The notes: a model not told the origin generated them from the sequence alone. A stretch of DNA of 64,000 bases from Campylobacterales bacterium (GCA_024278835.1 JAJRSK010000029.1:91031-155030); one strand, 5' to 3'. Positions 55,672 to 64,000 are shown, numbered from the stretch's first letter. Made by a program: numbers and translations.

Positions 55672-56448
55672 ATGAAGGGTAAAACTCTTGTCATAAGTGG
55701 CGCAACTAAAGGAATCGGAAAAGCGATTGTATATGAATTTGCAAAAGAAGGTGTGAATGTCGCTTTCACTTACAACTCAAATGAAGAATCAGCAAAAGAG
55801 ATTGCTACAGATGTAGAGAAAAAATTTGGCATAAAAGCGAGATACTATCCGCTCAACGTACTAGAACCAGAAGAGTACAAAGATGTATTTAAAAAAATAG
55901 ATGAAGATTTTGATAGAGTGGATTATTTTATCTCCAATGCGATGATTTATGGCCGTCCAGTTGTGGGTGGTTTTGGTAAGTTTATGCGTCTTAAACCTCG
56001 CGGTCTCAACAACATTTATACAGCCACAGTCAATGCCTTTGTCATAGGTGCGCAAGAAGCGGCTAAACGGATGGAAAAAGTGGGTGGTGGTTCTATCATC
56101 TCTATGAGTTCAACAGGAAATATCAACTATATCCCTAACTACGCAGGACACGGTACGAATAAAGCGGCTGTTGAAGCGATGGTGCGTTACGCTGCTATGG
56201 AACTTGGTGAGAAAAATATCCGTGTCAATGCTGTTAGTGGTGGACCAATCGATACAGATGCACTCAAAGCATTTGTCAACTATGATGAAGTAAAACAAGC
56301 TACTATTGACATCTCTCCACTAGGTCGTATCGGTCAACCTGAAGATATCGCGGGGGCATGTCTCTTTGTCTGTTCAGATAAAGCAGGTTGGATGACAGGG
56401 CAAACACTACTCATCGAGGGTGGAACAACTTTTAACACTAAATCATGA
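55672..56448 (+). CDS. SDR-family enoyl-ACP reductase, FabL-like
   Basis: 258 aa Rossmann protein with SGATKGIGKAI at the cofactor site. The active site is Tyr157-x6-Lys164 (YAGHGTNK), the spacing of enoyl-ACP reductases FabI and FabL, not the Tyr-x3-Lys of ordinary SDRs. Older annotations of this position use names such as hydroxysteroid dehydrogenase. A fatty-acid role is supported by the pgsA neighbour but is inference. Overlaps pgsA by ATGA. Confidence 0.87.
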   Translation: MKGKTLVISGATKGIGKAIVYEFAKEGVNVAFTYNSNEESAKEIATDVEKKFGIKARYYPLNVLEPEEYKDVFKKIDEDFDRVDYFISNAMIYGRPVVGGFGKFMRLKPRGLNNIYTATVNAFVIGAQEAAKRMEKVGGGSIISMSSTGNINYIPNYAGHGTNKAAVEAMVRYAAMELGEKNIRVNAVSGGPIDTDALKAFVNYDEVKQATIDISPLGRIGQPEDIAGACLFVCSDKAGWMTGQTLLIEGGTTFNTKS

Positions 56449-56972
56449 ATCTACCAAACCTCTTAGCCAGCTTTCGTATCCTACTAGCACCTCTACTCTT
56501 TTGGTTGCTAGTAGATAGAGACAATACTCTTTTATCAGGAATTCATCTCTCTTGGTTAGATTATGCAGCTGCACTCGTTTTTGTTATCGCTTCTGTGACT
56601 GATTTTTTCGATGGATTTATAGCAAGAGAGTGGAATCAGATGACGAAACTGGGAGGCGTTTTAGACCCCTTGGCAGATAAGCTTTTGATGTTAGCTGGAT
56701 TTTTAGGCTTGATGTACATCGATCGGACTAGTCCATGGGCAGTGCTTATCATACTCTCTAGAGAATTTTTCATCACAGGCGTGCGTGTTGTGGCCGCAGG
56801 AGAGGAAAAAAGTGTAAACTCTACCTTTGCGGGTAAAACCAAAACCGTGGCACAAATGTTTGCTATCGGTTTTTTACTGATGAATTGGCCTTATGCCGAT
56901 ATACTACTATGGATTGCCGTAGCACTCACACTCTACTCAGGATATGAGTACATCAAAGGATATTTAAAATAA
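56445..56972 (+). CDS. pgsA: CDP-diacylglycerol--glycerol-3-phosphate phosphatidyltransferase
   Basis: Makes phosphatidylglycerol phosphate in the inner membrane. 175 aa with several TM helices and the complete CDP-alcohol transferase motif D-x2-DG-x2-AR-x8-G-x3-D-x3-D (DFFDGFIAREWNQMTKLGG then VLDPLADK). Shares one base with the rseP start. Confidence 0.95.
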   Translation: MNLPNLLASFRILLAPLLFWLLVDRDNTLLSGIHLSWLDYAAALVFVIASVTDFFDGFIAREWNQMTKLGGVLDPLADKLLMLAGFLGLMYIDRTSPWAVLIILSREFFITGVRVVAAGEEKSVNSTFAGKTKTVAQMFAIGFLLMNWPYADILLWIAVALTLYSGYEYIKGYLK

Positions 56973-58048
56973 TGGGAATTTTTGTTTCGTTTATGGTGCT
57001 CTCTGCACTCATCATCTTTCACGAATGGGGGCATTTTCTTGCCGCTAGATTTTTTAAAGTAAAAGTAGAAGAGTTTGGACTTGGTATGCCAATCTTTGTG
57101 ACAAAACCACTTATCAAAAAACAGTGGGGTGACACACAATATTCATTCTACCCTGTTTTATTAGGTGGATTTGTCAAAATGAAAGGTCAAGATGACTTTG
57201 ATCTCAGTAAAAAAAGTACGGATGAAGATTCTTACATGTCTAAAAAACCATGGCAAAAAATCATCATTTTATTGGCAGGTCCTTTTGCCAATTTATTATT
57301 AGCTTTTTTACTTTATATTGCAATAGCTTACCTAGGTGCGGATAAACTAGCCCCTGTGATAGGTGGCATAGGAGAAAACTCTCCCGCCCAACAATCAGGT
57401 ATCATGATAGGCGATAAAATACTCTCAGTCAATGGTCAACATGTCGTCACATGGGATGAAATGGGAAAAATCATCAAAAACTCTGAAGGTTCACTTTCTC
57501 TTAACATTGATAGAAATGGAACACTTAAAGCCCTCTCCCTCATTCCTCATATCGCTGAAAGTAAAAATATGTTTGGTGAGACTATCCAAAAGAGGCTCAT
57601 TGGTATCGCCCCTAAAGGTGAATTTGTCACATTGGAATTTAATGGTGTTGGTGAAGTACTCAGCTATGCATGGCATGAAACCGTCTGGGCAACAACACTC
57701 ATCGTACAGAGTGTAAAAAAATTGATACAAGGCATCATTCCAGCAGATCAGATGGGTGGTATCATCTCTATCATGGATGTGACTTCACAAGCACAATCTA
57801 TCGGTATTGCTACACTTTTAACCCTCATGGCACTCATCTCAGTCAACCTAGGAGTTCTAAACCTCTTACCTATCCCAGCCCTTGATGGAGGGCATATCAT
57901 GTTTAATCTTTATGAAATTATTTTTAAGCGTGTTCCAAGTGAAAAAGCATTTTATTATATGACTGTGGGTGGTTGGGTATTTTTACTCTCACTTATGGCA
58001 TTTACAACTTATAACGATATCATACGACTTATAGGAGGTTCATCATGA
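56972..58048 (+). CDS. rseP: site-2 protease RseP
   Basis: Intramembrane zinc metalloprotease acting in regulated proteolysis of anti-sigma factors or signal-peptide remnants. 358 aa with HEWGH at residues 17-21, one PDZ domain in the middle (about 120-200, GENSPAQQSGIMIGDKILSV), and NLLPIPALDGGH with the third ligand Asp. One PDZ rather than two as in E. coli. TATCATGATA at 57400-57409. Confidence 0.94.
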   Translation: MGIFVSFMVLSALIIFHEWGHFLAARFFKVKVEEFGLGMPIFVTKPLIKKQWGDTQYSFYPVLLGGFVKMKGQDDFDLSKKSTDEDSYMSKKPWQKIIILLAGPFANLLLAFLLYIAIAYLGADKLAPVIGGIGENSPAQQSGIMIGDKILSVNGQHVVTWDEMGKIIKNSEGSLSLNIDRNGTLKALSLIPHIAESKNMFGETIQKRLIGIAPKGEFVTLEFNGVGEVLSYAWHETVWATTLIVQSVKKLIQGIIPADQMGGIISIMDVTSQAQSIGIATLLTLMALISVNLGVLNLLPIPALDGGHIMFNLYEIIFKRVPSEKAFYYMTVGGWVFLLSLMAFTTYNDIIRLIGGSS

Positions 58049-58716
58049 TAGATTATACAAAGAATTTTGACGAGGTTTTAGCCCGCGTAGAAGCGGCAAG
58101 ACTAGAGGCTGATGAGTATCGCATCATCAAGATTATCGCAGCAAGCAAATATGTAGGTGCCCCTGAGATAGAAGCGATGTATAAGATAGGTCATCGCTCT
58201 TTTGGAGAAAATCGCGTACAAGAGTTGCGCGAAAAAAATAAAGTCTTGATAGAGTATCCTATCGAATGGCACTTTATTGGTCGATTGCAGAGCAATAAAA
58301 TCAATCATCTCTTAGAAGCAAATCCTTTTTTAATTCACTCTGTTGAAAGTTTAGAGATGGCAAAAGAGATAGATAAAAGAGCAAAAGTAAAAGGTATGAA
58401 AGCCAATATCCTCCTTCAAATCAATTCAGCCAATGAAGAGAGTAAAGCGGGTGTGAGTGTTGATGCAGCACACGACACCTATCTAGATATAGCCCAAAAC
58501 TGTCCAAACCTTAACTTAAAAGGGGTGATGAGCATCGGTGCACATACAAGTGATGAAAATGTTGTGGCTAAGAGTTTTGAAAAAACTTACAAAATTTTTG
58601 AAAAGCTTCAAAATGATGGTGCAAAGCATTGTTCTATGGGTATGAGCAATGACTTTGAACTCGCTATCAAATGTGGTTCAAATATGGTTCGTTTAGGTTC
58701 GGTGTTATTTAAATAA
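58045..58716 (+). CDS. YggS/PLPBP pyridoxal-phosphate homeostasis protein
   Basis: 223 aa alanine-racemase-N fold without the second domain. PLP-binding Lys is in IIAASKYV (Lys35); FGENRVQEL and EWHFIGRLQSNKI are family hallmarks, and SMGMSNDFELAIKCGSNMVR ends the barrel. Manages free PLP and amino-acid balance. Coupled to rseP by ATGA; last gene of the pyrD operon. Confidence 0.93.
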   Translation: MIDYTKNFDEVLARVEAARLEADEYRIIKIIAASKYVGAPEIEAMYKIGHRSFGENRVQELREKNKVLIEYPIEWHFIGRLQSNKINHLLEANPFLIHSVESLEMAKEIDKRAKVKGMKANILLQINSANEESKAGVSVDAAHDTYLDIAQNCPNLNLKGVMSIGAHTSDENVVAKSFEKTYKIFEKLQNDGAKHCSMGMSNDFELAIKCGSNMVRLGSVLFK

Positions 58717-58720
58717 CACC
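58701..58720. terminator. perfect 20-bp palindrome between yggS and the CAP gene
   Basis: GGTGTTATTTAAATAACACC, extended by AGGTT/AACCT after a one-base bulge. It includes the yggS stop and lies 9 bases from the convergent stop. A likely bidirectional terminator. Confidence 0.6.
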
Positions 58721-58728
58721 CAAACCTA

Positions 58729-60000
58729 TCACTTAACATTGACTGTAAAATTTCTTCCATTTGAAGGAGTAATAAGCAATTTTCCCGCACTTTTTGCAGT
58801 TATCATGATAGTATTAGCGTCATAAAACGCTATATCTGCAAGTAGCCCAGTCGCTGAAAATGTTGTCAACTTATCATTACAATGGGCAGGTGATAGATAA
58901 AAAAGTGTTGTTTTATTCACCCCTACTTCAAATATTTCTCCACTTGTTGTGACATTAAAATAAGGATATGGCAACGAGGCTGTTTTAAAATCAACTGTTT
59001 CTATTTTCGATATATCCCCATCATGATAGGCTATCTCAACATGGTATTTACTATCCCACTCCAATCGCTTCATCGGGAAAAGGGCAAACTCAAACTCTGT
59101 AAAATGTTGGTTTGGATCATTTTTTTGATCCATCAATTTTACATCTGTTACTTCTTGATTATTACTGTCATACAATTTAAAGTTATCTATGGTGATAGCC
59201 CCATTTTTGAGGGAATTAAAAGAGATACTGACAGGATATCCACTCACTGAACATTCAGGTAAGGGATCTGGACTCTCCTCATAAAATACTGGAGAAATAT
59301 TACTCGCTCCATGATAAGGCCAAATAACACGGGCTGGATTTTGTAACTTATTTTCCTCATAGGCGATGGTAAAACTAGAAGCAGCTATCTGCTTAGTACT
59401 ATCTAAACAGATATTTTCATAATATGCACCTCCATTTATTTGCTCTGTCCCCTCACACAGTATGCGTAGTGGTGAAATACCCATATTGTAGTTGTACACA
59501 TTACCATAAGTATAGACATCACTTTGTGAAAAACCAATTCCCAATTCATCATAATCATAGTTTAAAAAACCAAAACGATGATAAATAGCAGAGAAAAGTG
59601 TATCTATTGACTCTTCAACACCCCGGTTGGATGAAGAAATATTTTCCCCCACAATGGCATGTTCATATCCTGTATAGCGTGTTCTATCGGATGGAGTAAC
59701 TCCTGTAAATCCACTGTTATCTGCTGATTCGATATGTGCAAAAAGATTATTATTTGTGAGATAAGTTGCGTGATTTTGAGACGCTTCTTCCAAATGTACT
59801 TCATATTGCAGTGGTATCATATCTACATATGTCCGCAAAGTATTAAGATAAGATAGTCCCCCATCTCGTATCTCAATCAAAGACGATTCATTAGTCACTC
59901 TTTCAATTTTTGAATCAACGCCTACAGTACCAGACTCTCCACATCCTATCAGAAAAGTCGTTAGTGTCAAACTTATAGTTATATATTGATAATATTTCAT
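58729..60000 (-). CDS. CAP-domain lipoprotein
   Basis: 423 aa. Signal peptide with lipobox FLIGC, then a CAP/SCP domain (about 45-180) with ASQNHATYLTNNNLFAHIES, and HAIVGENISSS, the His and Glu of the putative metal site. The C-terminal half (about 220-423) is beta-rich, with Ig-like stretches. Secreted CAP proteins of bacteria are of uncertain function; surface binding or hydrolysis suggested. Monocistronic, convergent with yggS; start ATG in a near copy of the palindrome (TTTCATGATA). Confidence 0.87.
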   Translation of the reverse strand: MKYYQYITISLTLTTFLIGCGESGTVGVDSKIERVTNESSLIEIRDGGLSYLNTLRTYVDMIPLQYEVHLEEASQNHATYLTNNNLFAHIESADNSGFTGVTPSDRTRYTGYEHAIVGENISSSNRGVEESIDTLFSAIYHRFGFLNYDYDELGIGFSQSDVYTYGNVYNYNMGISPLRILCEGTEQINGGAYYENICLDSTKQIAASSFTIAYEENKLQNPARVIWPYHGASNISPVFYEESPDPLPECSVSGYPVSISFNSLKNGAITIDNFKLYDSNNQEVTDVKLMDQKNDPNQHFTEFEFALFPMKRLEWDSKYHVEIAYHDGDISKIETVDFKTASLPYPYFNVTTSGEIFEVGVNKTTLFYLSPAHCNDKLTTFSATGLLADIAFYDANTIMITAKSAGKLLITPSNGRNFTVNVK

Positions 60001-60233
60001 GATATCTCCTTAAACTTATCTAGCAGTATAAAGATATATTGTTAAGCAATTGTTACCTAGTGATATAATTCAAACAATCACACTTTCAAAAGAGAGTAAA
60101 AAGCATATCGTTTGAAATAGTTTAACTCACCTATAAAGTGGCAAGTAATACAACCCTGCCAACAGCTAATAACTTTTTAAGCATACTTAAGCTAATATAC
60201 CCGACAAAATTTTTTAATATTCAAGGAATAAAA

Positions 60234-60422
60234 ATGTCAAGAAAATGCGCAATTAGCGGAAAAGGTCCAATGTCAGGGAACAATGTTTCTCACGCTCACA
60301 ACAAAACAAAGAGAAGATTTCTTCCAAATCTTAGAACGGTAAGAATTACCTTAGAAGATGGGACAACAAAGAAAATTAGAATCTCTGCAAAAGAACTTAG
60401 AACAATGAGAAAAAACGGATAA
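60234..60422 (+). CDS. rpmB: 50S ribosomal protein L28
   Basis: 62 aa, basic, with the L28 signature ([33 protein letters not shown]). Start 60234 with AAGGA 6 bases upstream; an ATG 96 bases earlier in frame is spurious. A TAATAT at 60193-60198 may be the -10. Followed after 34 bases by the K+ channel gene. Confidence 0.96.
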   Translation: MSRKCAISGKGPMSGNNVSHAHNKTKRRFLPNLRTVRITLEDGTTKKIRISAKELRTMRKNG

Positions 60423-60456
60423 TCATTCACTTATCCTAAACCCCATAGGAGGATAG

Positions 60457-61587
60457 ATGCAACTTTTAAAAAAGATACAAAAAATCCTCCACTGGCGTCG
60501 TCCAGTAAAGCCTGAAATAAACCTCAATACACAGCTCTACACTCAATTAGCCCCTTTTAGATTACCTCTTATCCTTACCGTCTTAATGATGATGTTTGGT
60601 ACACTTGGTTATATCGCTATAGATGGTTTTACGCTCATGGATGCTATCTACCAAACAGGGATTACCTTTACCACAGTTGGTTTTGGTGAAATAGCCCCTA
60701 TCTCAGATGCTGGTAGGATTTTTACTATCACCCTAATCATCTTGGGATTTGGTGTTTTTTCATTTGCAGTAGGTATCTTGGTCGAGGTTTTAAACAAGGG
60801 TGATCTCATCAACACCATCAAGGAGAGAAAGATGTTATACAATGTTGCAAGGCTTAAAAACCACTATGTTATCTGTCATCATAATGATTATACGGTGGAA
60901 CTTACCCAACAATTTCGAGCCAACCATATTCCATTCGTGGTTGTTGACCCTGATGAAGACCTAGATAAGATAGCCAAAAAGCATAACTACCCTTATTTTA
61001 TCAAAGAAGAACCTCACACAGAAATTGCCCTAGCAAAATCACATCTCTCTTCAGCCAAAGGCATCATCACCCTTAGTAAGAATATCGCTGATAACATTGC
61101 TGTTATCGCTTCGGCCAGGTTGCATGAAAAAGAGATAAAAAGACGACGTCCCTACTTTATCATGACCAATGCCGCTACACTTTCAGATATCGAAAAATTA
61201 AAAAAACTAGGCGCTGATTCTGTCGTTTCTCCTACAAAACTAATGGCACAACGTATGAGTGCAGTGAGCCAAAGACCAGAGATGGAAAATATCTTAGAGG
61301 AATTTTTATACAAAAAAGACACCCCTCTTGATATCGAAGAGATTAAAATCCCCTCTCATTCATGGTGTATCTTTAAGAAGTTAAAAGAAGTTAATTTAGC
61401 AGGGTTTACAAAAGTCAATATCGTTGGTATTCGCGATGACAAAGATAGATTTGTTCCTATGCCGGATGGTGATACCTTAGTCATGCAAGGGTCAAAACTA
61501 CTTCTTATTGGTAGTGGAGAGAGTATCAGGGCCGCTAAAAAAGTTGTTAGAAAACGAGAAAAACCACGGGAGTTACAATATGTTTAA
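60457..61587 (+). CDS. two-TM K+ channel with RCK domain
   Basis: 376 aa. Two membrane helices flank a pore loop with filter TTVGFGE at 72-78, followed by a TrkA-N-type Rossmann domain that lacks a standard GxGxxG (VICHHNDYTVELTQQF instead) and a TrkA-C domain. MthK-like K+ channel; nucleotide binding by the Rossmann part is doubtful because of the altered glycine motif. TAGGAGG is 6 bases before the ATG. Ends overlapping argJ by 8 bases. Confidence 0.9.
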   Translation: MQLLKKIQKILHWRRPVKPEINLNTQLYTQLAPFRLPLILTVLMMMFGTLGYIAIDGFTLMDAIYQTGITFTTVGFGEIAPISDAGRIFTITLIILGFGVFSFAVGILVEVLNKGDLINTIKERKMLYNVARLKNHYVICHHNDYTVELTQQFRANHIPFVVVDPDEDLDKIAKKHNYPYFIKEEPHTEIALAKSHLSSAKGIITLSKNIADNIAVIASARLHEKEIKRRRPYFIMTNAATLSDIEKLKKLGADSVVSPTKLMAQRMSAVSQRPEMENILEEFLYKKDTPLDIEEIKIPSHSWCIFKKLKEVNLAGFTKVNIVGIRDDKDRFVPMPDGDTLVMQGSKLLLIGSGESIRAAKKVVRKREKPRELQYV

Positions 61588-62773
61588 TCTTATCTCATTA
61601 AAAAATTCTCTTGCTAATGTAGAAGGTTTCTTTTGTGATGGTGTCAATGTAGGCATGCGTACAGATAATCCAGACCAAGGTGATGTTGCCTTTATTCGTA
61701 GTGACATAGCTTGTGATGTCTCTGCTGTTTTTACGAGTAATAAATTCCAAGCAGCCCCCTTGCAACACTATCAACGCTACCCTAAAGATTTTCAAACTGA
61801 TTTTATCCTCATCAATGCAAAAAATGCCAATGCCATGACGGGGGAACGCGGTATAGACGATATCAACACGATATTTAAAACCTTAGCGAAAAAACGAAGC
61901 GTTTTAAATCCTATCATGTCTTCAACAGGTGTTATCGGCTACCCACTTTCTATAGAAAAAATCACCTCTGCATTTGAAAAGTTTGATTTTGACGCAAAAC
62001 ATGCAGACAAAACAGCCAAGTCTATCATGACAACCGATAGTTTTCAAAAAGAGCTTTGTTTTAAAGTAGAGTTAGAAAATAGTAGCAGTTTTACCATCGC
62101 CGCTATCTGCAAGGGAGCTGGCATGATAAATCCAGCGATGGCAACAATGCTCTGCTTTATCATTACCGATGCCAATATCCCAAAATCAGACATGGATGAA
62201 CTCTTGACTAAGAGTGTTAATCAATCTTTTAATACTATCAGTGTAGATGGAGATACATCCACCAATGACTCTGTTATCATGATGGCAAACAGACAAAGTC
62301 AAGCTTATGATAAAGAAGCCTTTGAAGTGGCCTTAAATCGCCTCACCAAAGAGTTATCTCAGCTTATCCTTCGCGATGGAGAAGGATCCAATAAAGTAGT
62401 CGCTTTTGAGGTAAAAGGAGCACAAAGTTTAGCAGATGCGAAACAGGCATCTGCAGCTCTGTCAAACTCTCTTTTAGTAAAAACAGCACTTTTTGGAGAA
62501 GACCCCAATTGGGGACGTATCGCTTCTACTATCGGGGCTAGTGGCATAGCCTGTGACGCGGATAAACTTATCATAAAATATGACAATTTGCTTATCTATT
62601 CAAAAGAATTTCCTGTCCTTGATGAAGAGAGAGAATCCAAAGCAAATGTCATCATGAAAAAGGAAAGCTTTTCTATATCTTGTGATCTTGGATTAGGTGA
62701 TTTTAGTTTTACAAGCTATGGATGTGATTTAAGCTACGAATACGTCAAAATTAATGCTGATTACAGAACATAA
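61580..62773 (+). CDS. argJ: ArgJ bifunctional ornithine acetyltransferase / N-acetylglutamate synthase
   Basis: Recycles the acetyl group in arginine synthesis. 397 aa from ATG 61580; an earlier in-frame ATG lies in the channel gene. Motifs: FTSNKFQAAP, NAKNANAMTGERG, CKGAGMINPAMATML with the autocleavage and nucleophile Thr, and EDPNWGRIASTIGASG. The overlap with the channel gene is 8 bases. Confidence 0.95.
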   Translation: MFNLISLKNSLANVEGFFCDGVNVGMRTDNPDQGDVAFIRSDIACDVSAVFTSNKFQAAPLQHYQRYPKDFQTDFILINAKNANAMTGERGIDDINTIFKTLAKKRSVLNPIMSSTGVIGYPLSIEKITSAFEKFDFDAKHADKTAKSIMTTDSFQKELCFKVELENSSSFTIAAICKGAGMINPAMATMLCFIITDANIPKSDMDELLTKSVNQSFNTISVDGDTSTNDSVIMMANRQSQAYDKEAFEVALNRLTKELSQLILRDGEGSNKVVAFEVKGAQSLADAKQASAALSNSLLVKTALFGEDPNWGRIASTIGASGIACDADKLIIKYDNLLIYSKEFPVLDEERESKANVIMKKESFSISCDLGLGDFSFTSYGCDLSYEYVKINADYRT

Positions 62774-62782
62774 ATGTTAAAA

Positions 62783-62788
62783 TATACT
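62783..62788 (+). promoter_or_regulatory. -10 box of the DUF465 gene
   Basis: TATACT in AAAATATACTTTC, 22 bases before the ATG at 62811, with AAGGAG between. Confidence 0.5.
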
Positions 62789-62810
62789 TTCAATATAAAA
62801 GGAGAAAATA

Positions 62811-63029
62811 ATGTTACACGAATATAGAGATGTTATTGCTACACTAAAAGCACAAGATGCACACTTCGCAAAAATGTTTGAAAAACACAATGAATTGGAT
62901 AACCAACTTGAAAACAAAGGTGAGCACTTAAATGATTTAGAAATGGAAAAACTTAAAAAAGAGAAACTTGTACTTAAAGATACGATTTATGCACAAATTA
63001 TGAAATTTAAGGCGGATAATAACTTCTAA
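62811..63029 (+). CDS. DUF465 (YdcH-like) small coiled-coil protein
   Basis: 72 aa, helical, with LHEYRDVIATLKAQDAHFAKMFEKHNELD and the LEKEKLxLKDxIYxxI end typical of DUF465. Function not established. AAGGAG precedes the ATG. Converges with proC over a hairpin. Confidence 0.9.
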   Translation: MLHEYRDVIATLKAQDAHFAKMFEKHNELDNQLENKGEHLNDLEMEKLKKEKLVLKDTIYAQIMKFKADNNF

Positions 63030-63046
63030 GATTATCTTTATAAAGT

Positions 63047-63072
63047 ATAACTCTCCCGCAGTGAAGAGTTAT
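63047..63072. terminator. hairpin between DUF465 and proC
   Basis: ATAACTCT and AGAGTTAT, perfect 8-bp stem with 10-base loop, between converging stops at 63029 and 63083. No long T run on either side; bidirectional terminator candidate. Confidence 0.55.
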
Positions 63073-63082
63073 GCACGAATAC

Positions 63083-63838
63083 TTAGCCTTTAGCCTTCTC
63101 GTAGGCTTTTGAAATGGCTTTTATCAAACCATCCCTAACTTTCCCCTCTTCCAATGCAGCATACCCAGCAGCCGTCGTACCCCCTGGGCTCATCACTTCA
63201 TCTTTGATGATAGCAGGATGTTTCTCATTGAGTAGTGGAGAGAACCCTTCAAAAAGCCCTCTCACAAGCGTATAAGCATCTTCTCGTTTTAATCCCTCTT
63301 TTACGGCACCATCACTAAGTGCTTCTGCCACAAGTGCTAAAAATGCTGGTCCACTTCCTGCCACAGCCGTGGCAATATCTATCTCTTTTTCGCTCGAGAG
63401 CCATAAAGCAGTACCAATACTTTCACAAATAAGCATCGCCTCTTTTTTAAAAGTCTCATCTCCAAAAACTGTTGTCATAGATTTTTGATGTGAAGCGGCT
63501 AGATTTGGCATAGTACGTACATAAGATTTTGCTTTGATATGTTTCTTGAGAGAGGATAATGAGGTTCCTGCTAGTACGGAAAGAAGTGCATTTGCTTCTC
63601 CTGTGAAATGACTACTTACAGATTCAAGTGCATAAGGTTTCACACAAAAGATGAGATTTTTTCCTTCGATATCAAATGAGTTTTCAAATCCACCTGCACT
63701 TTTTATCTTGGGATAACGCGTCACAAGAGCTGCTAATTTTGCACTATCTCGCCCAGCAACTTCTATATCATGATAGACAATCGCGCCTTGTATGATAGCC
63801 TCAGCCATCTTTCCTGTACCAATGATAGTTAATTTCAT
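63083..63838 (-). CDS. proC: pyrroline-5-carboxylate reductase
   Basis: Last step of proline synthesis. 251 aa with LTIIGTGKMAEAIIQGA, and the C-terminal signature (VMSPGGTTAAGYAALEEG, from MSPGGTTAAGY). The start overlaps the fliW stop by ATGA, and proC next to fliW is an order I recall from Campylobacter. TATCATGATA at 63766-63775, read as Tyr-His-Asp. Confidence 0.95.
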   Translation of the reverse strand: MKLTIIGTGKMAEAIIQGAIVYHDIEVAGRDSAKLAALVTRYPKIKSAGGFENSFDIEGKNLIFCVKPYALESVSSHFTGEANALLSVLAGTSLSSLKKHIKAKSYVRTMPNLAASHQKSMTTVFGDETFKKEAMLICESIGTALWLSSEKEIDIATAVAGSGPAFLALVAEALSDGAVKEGLKREDAYTLVRGLFEGFSPLLNEKHPAIIKDEVMSPGGTTAAGYAALEEGKVRDGLIKAISKAYEKAKG

Positions 63839-64000
63839 AGATACTCCGAAATTGGCTCTGCCATACCAAAACTAGAATCATCTAGTGCCACTTGCACTAA
63901 CAAACTTTTGGTATGATTTAAAATCATTGGTGCCGCAAAATTGACCCTTGAATTTTCAATTACAGAATCCACTATCATCGTACAATACACACGCACATTA
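63835..64000 (-). CDS. fliW: flagellar assembly factor FliW, 3' part
   Basis: An open minus-strand frame runs to the window edge; 54 residues are visible, ending in a TGA that overlaps the proC ATG. The visible end (VIENSRVNFAAPMILNHTKSL, then VALDDSSFGMAEPISEYL) matches the FliW C-terminus, which binds flagellin and counters CsrA. Only the end of the gene is in the window, so length and start cannot be judged. Confidence 0.82.
   Translation of the reverse strand, partial: NVRVYCTMIVDSVIENSRVNFAAPMILNHTKSLLVQVALDDSSFGMAEPISEYL

Larger units (their letters stand above)
237..63775. repeat. dispersed palindrome TATCATGATA, 35 perfect copies
   Basis: First bases of the perfect copies, found by eye: 237, 3999, 10273, 11699, 12206, 12291, 12563, 13037, 13188, 16268, 17296, 20545, 22568, 23192, 26431, 30766, 32395, 32743, 34084, 36626, 37285, 37593, 39289, 40273, 40615, 41019, 41325, 44246, 46850, 47624, 48744, 53475, 57400, 58801, 63766. 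Ten of them extend to CTATCATGATAG. Copies with one outer change start at 5040, 10531, 14111, 17510, 23616, 31090, 33632, 33729, 37354, 44735, 48208, 52269, 58041, 59019, 59995 and 62275. In genes it mostly reads Ile-Met-Ile, sometimes Tyr-His-Asp. Confidence 0.93.

Overview
The window is chromosomal DNA from a member of the Campylobacterota (Epsilonproteobacteria), probably an environmental, free-living lineage such as the Sulfurimonas/Sulfurovum/Arcobacter side; the exact genus cannot be read from this piece. Supporting features are the long epsilon-type DapD (401 aa), the gene order ddl-ruvA-DUF342-murJ-cysS-msbA-pyrD-M16 peptidase-dapA-SDR, which I recall from Campylobacter, proC next to fliW, low GC content, tightly overlapping genes, and -10-only promoters of the type TTTTAGATAAAAT. 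I see no rRNA, tRNA, CRISPR array, transposase or prophage.

Layout. From 1.1 to 34.0 kb nearly everything is on the minus strand. Read from right to left it holds: an operon of S4 protein-trpD-tsaE-lptB-rpoN; two giant secreted surface proteins (2317 and 1836 aa) that share a C-terminal module, LamG cassettes and an upstream promoter motif; a LOG-family protein; leuD-leuB-two small proteins-purU-DUF2461; an ABC permease and a TIGR02757 protein; atpB with a small membrane protein; a GGDEF protein; gatB; a voltage-sensor-type K+ channel with an RCK domain and a second RCK protein; gpsA; a DEAD-box RNA helicase interrupted by one in-frame TAG; and dapD. From 34.1 kb most genes are on the plus strand: argG, trmN6-like, a Cys-cluster protein, a TPR lipoprotein, trpC, dctQM, an AT-rich XRE-regulator island with a divergent small gene, then (minus) ddl, ruvA and DUF342, and (plus) murJ, cysS, msbA, two membrane-anchored accessory proteins, pyrD, M16 peptidase, dapA, a FabL-like reductase, pgsA, rseP and yggS, followed by a CAP lipoprotein (minus), rpmB, a second K+ channel, argJ, DUF465 and, on minus, proC and the end of fliW.

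Most genes are housekeeping: amino-acid synthesis (Lys, Leu, Trp, Arg, Pro), cell envelope (MurJ, Ddl, KdsB, LptB, MsbA-like, PgsA, RseP), translation and tRNA (GatB, CysS, L28, TsaE, TrmN6) and replication/repair (RuvA). Potassium handling and the two giant surface proteins are the most lineage-specific parts.

The most striking signal is not a gene. The 10-bp palindrome TATCATGATA occurs 35 times perfectly in 64 kb by my count, against well under one expected from base composition. It lies inside genes of unrelated function in several frames, in intergenic DNA, and on several start codons. It behaves like a HIP1-type or uptake-type genome-wide dispersed motif, and I know of no description of it.
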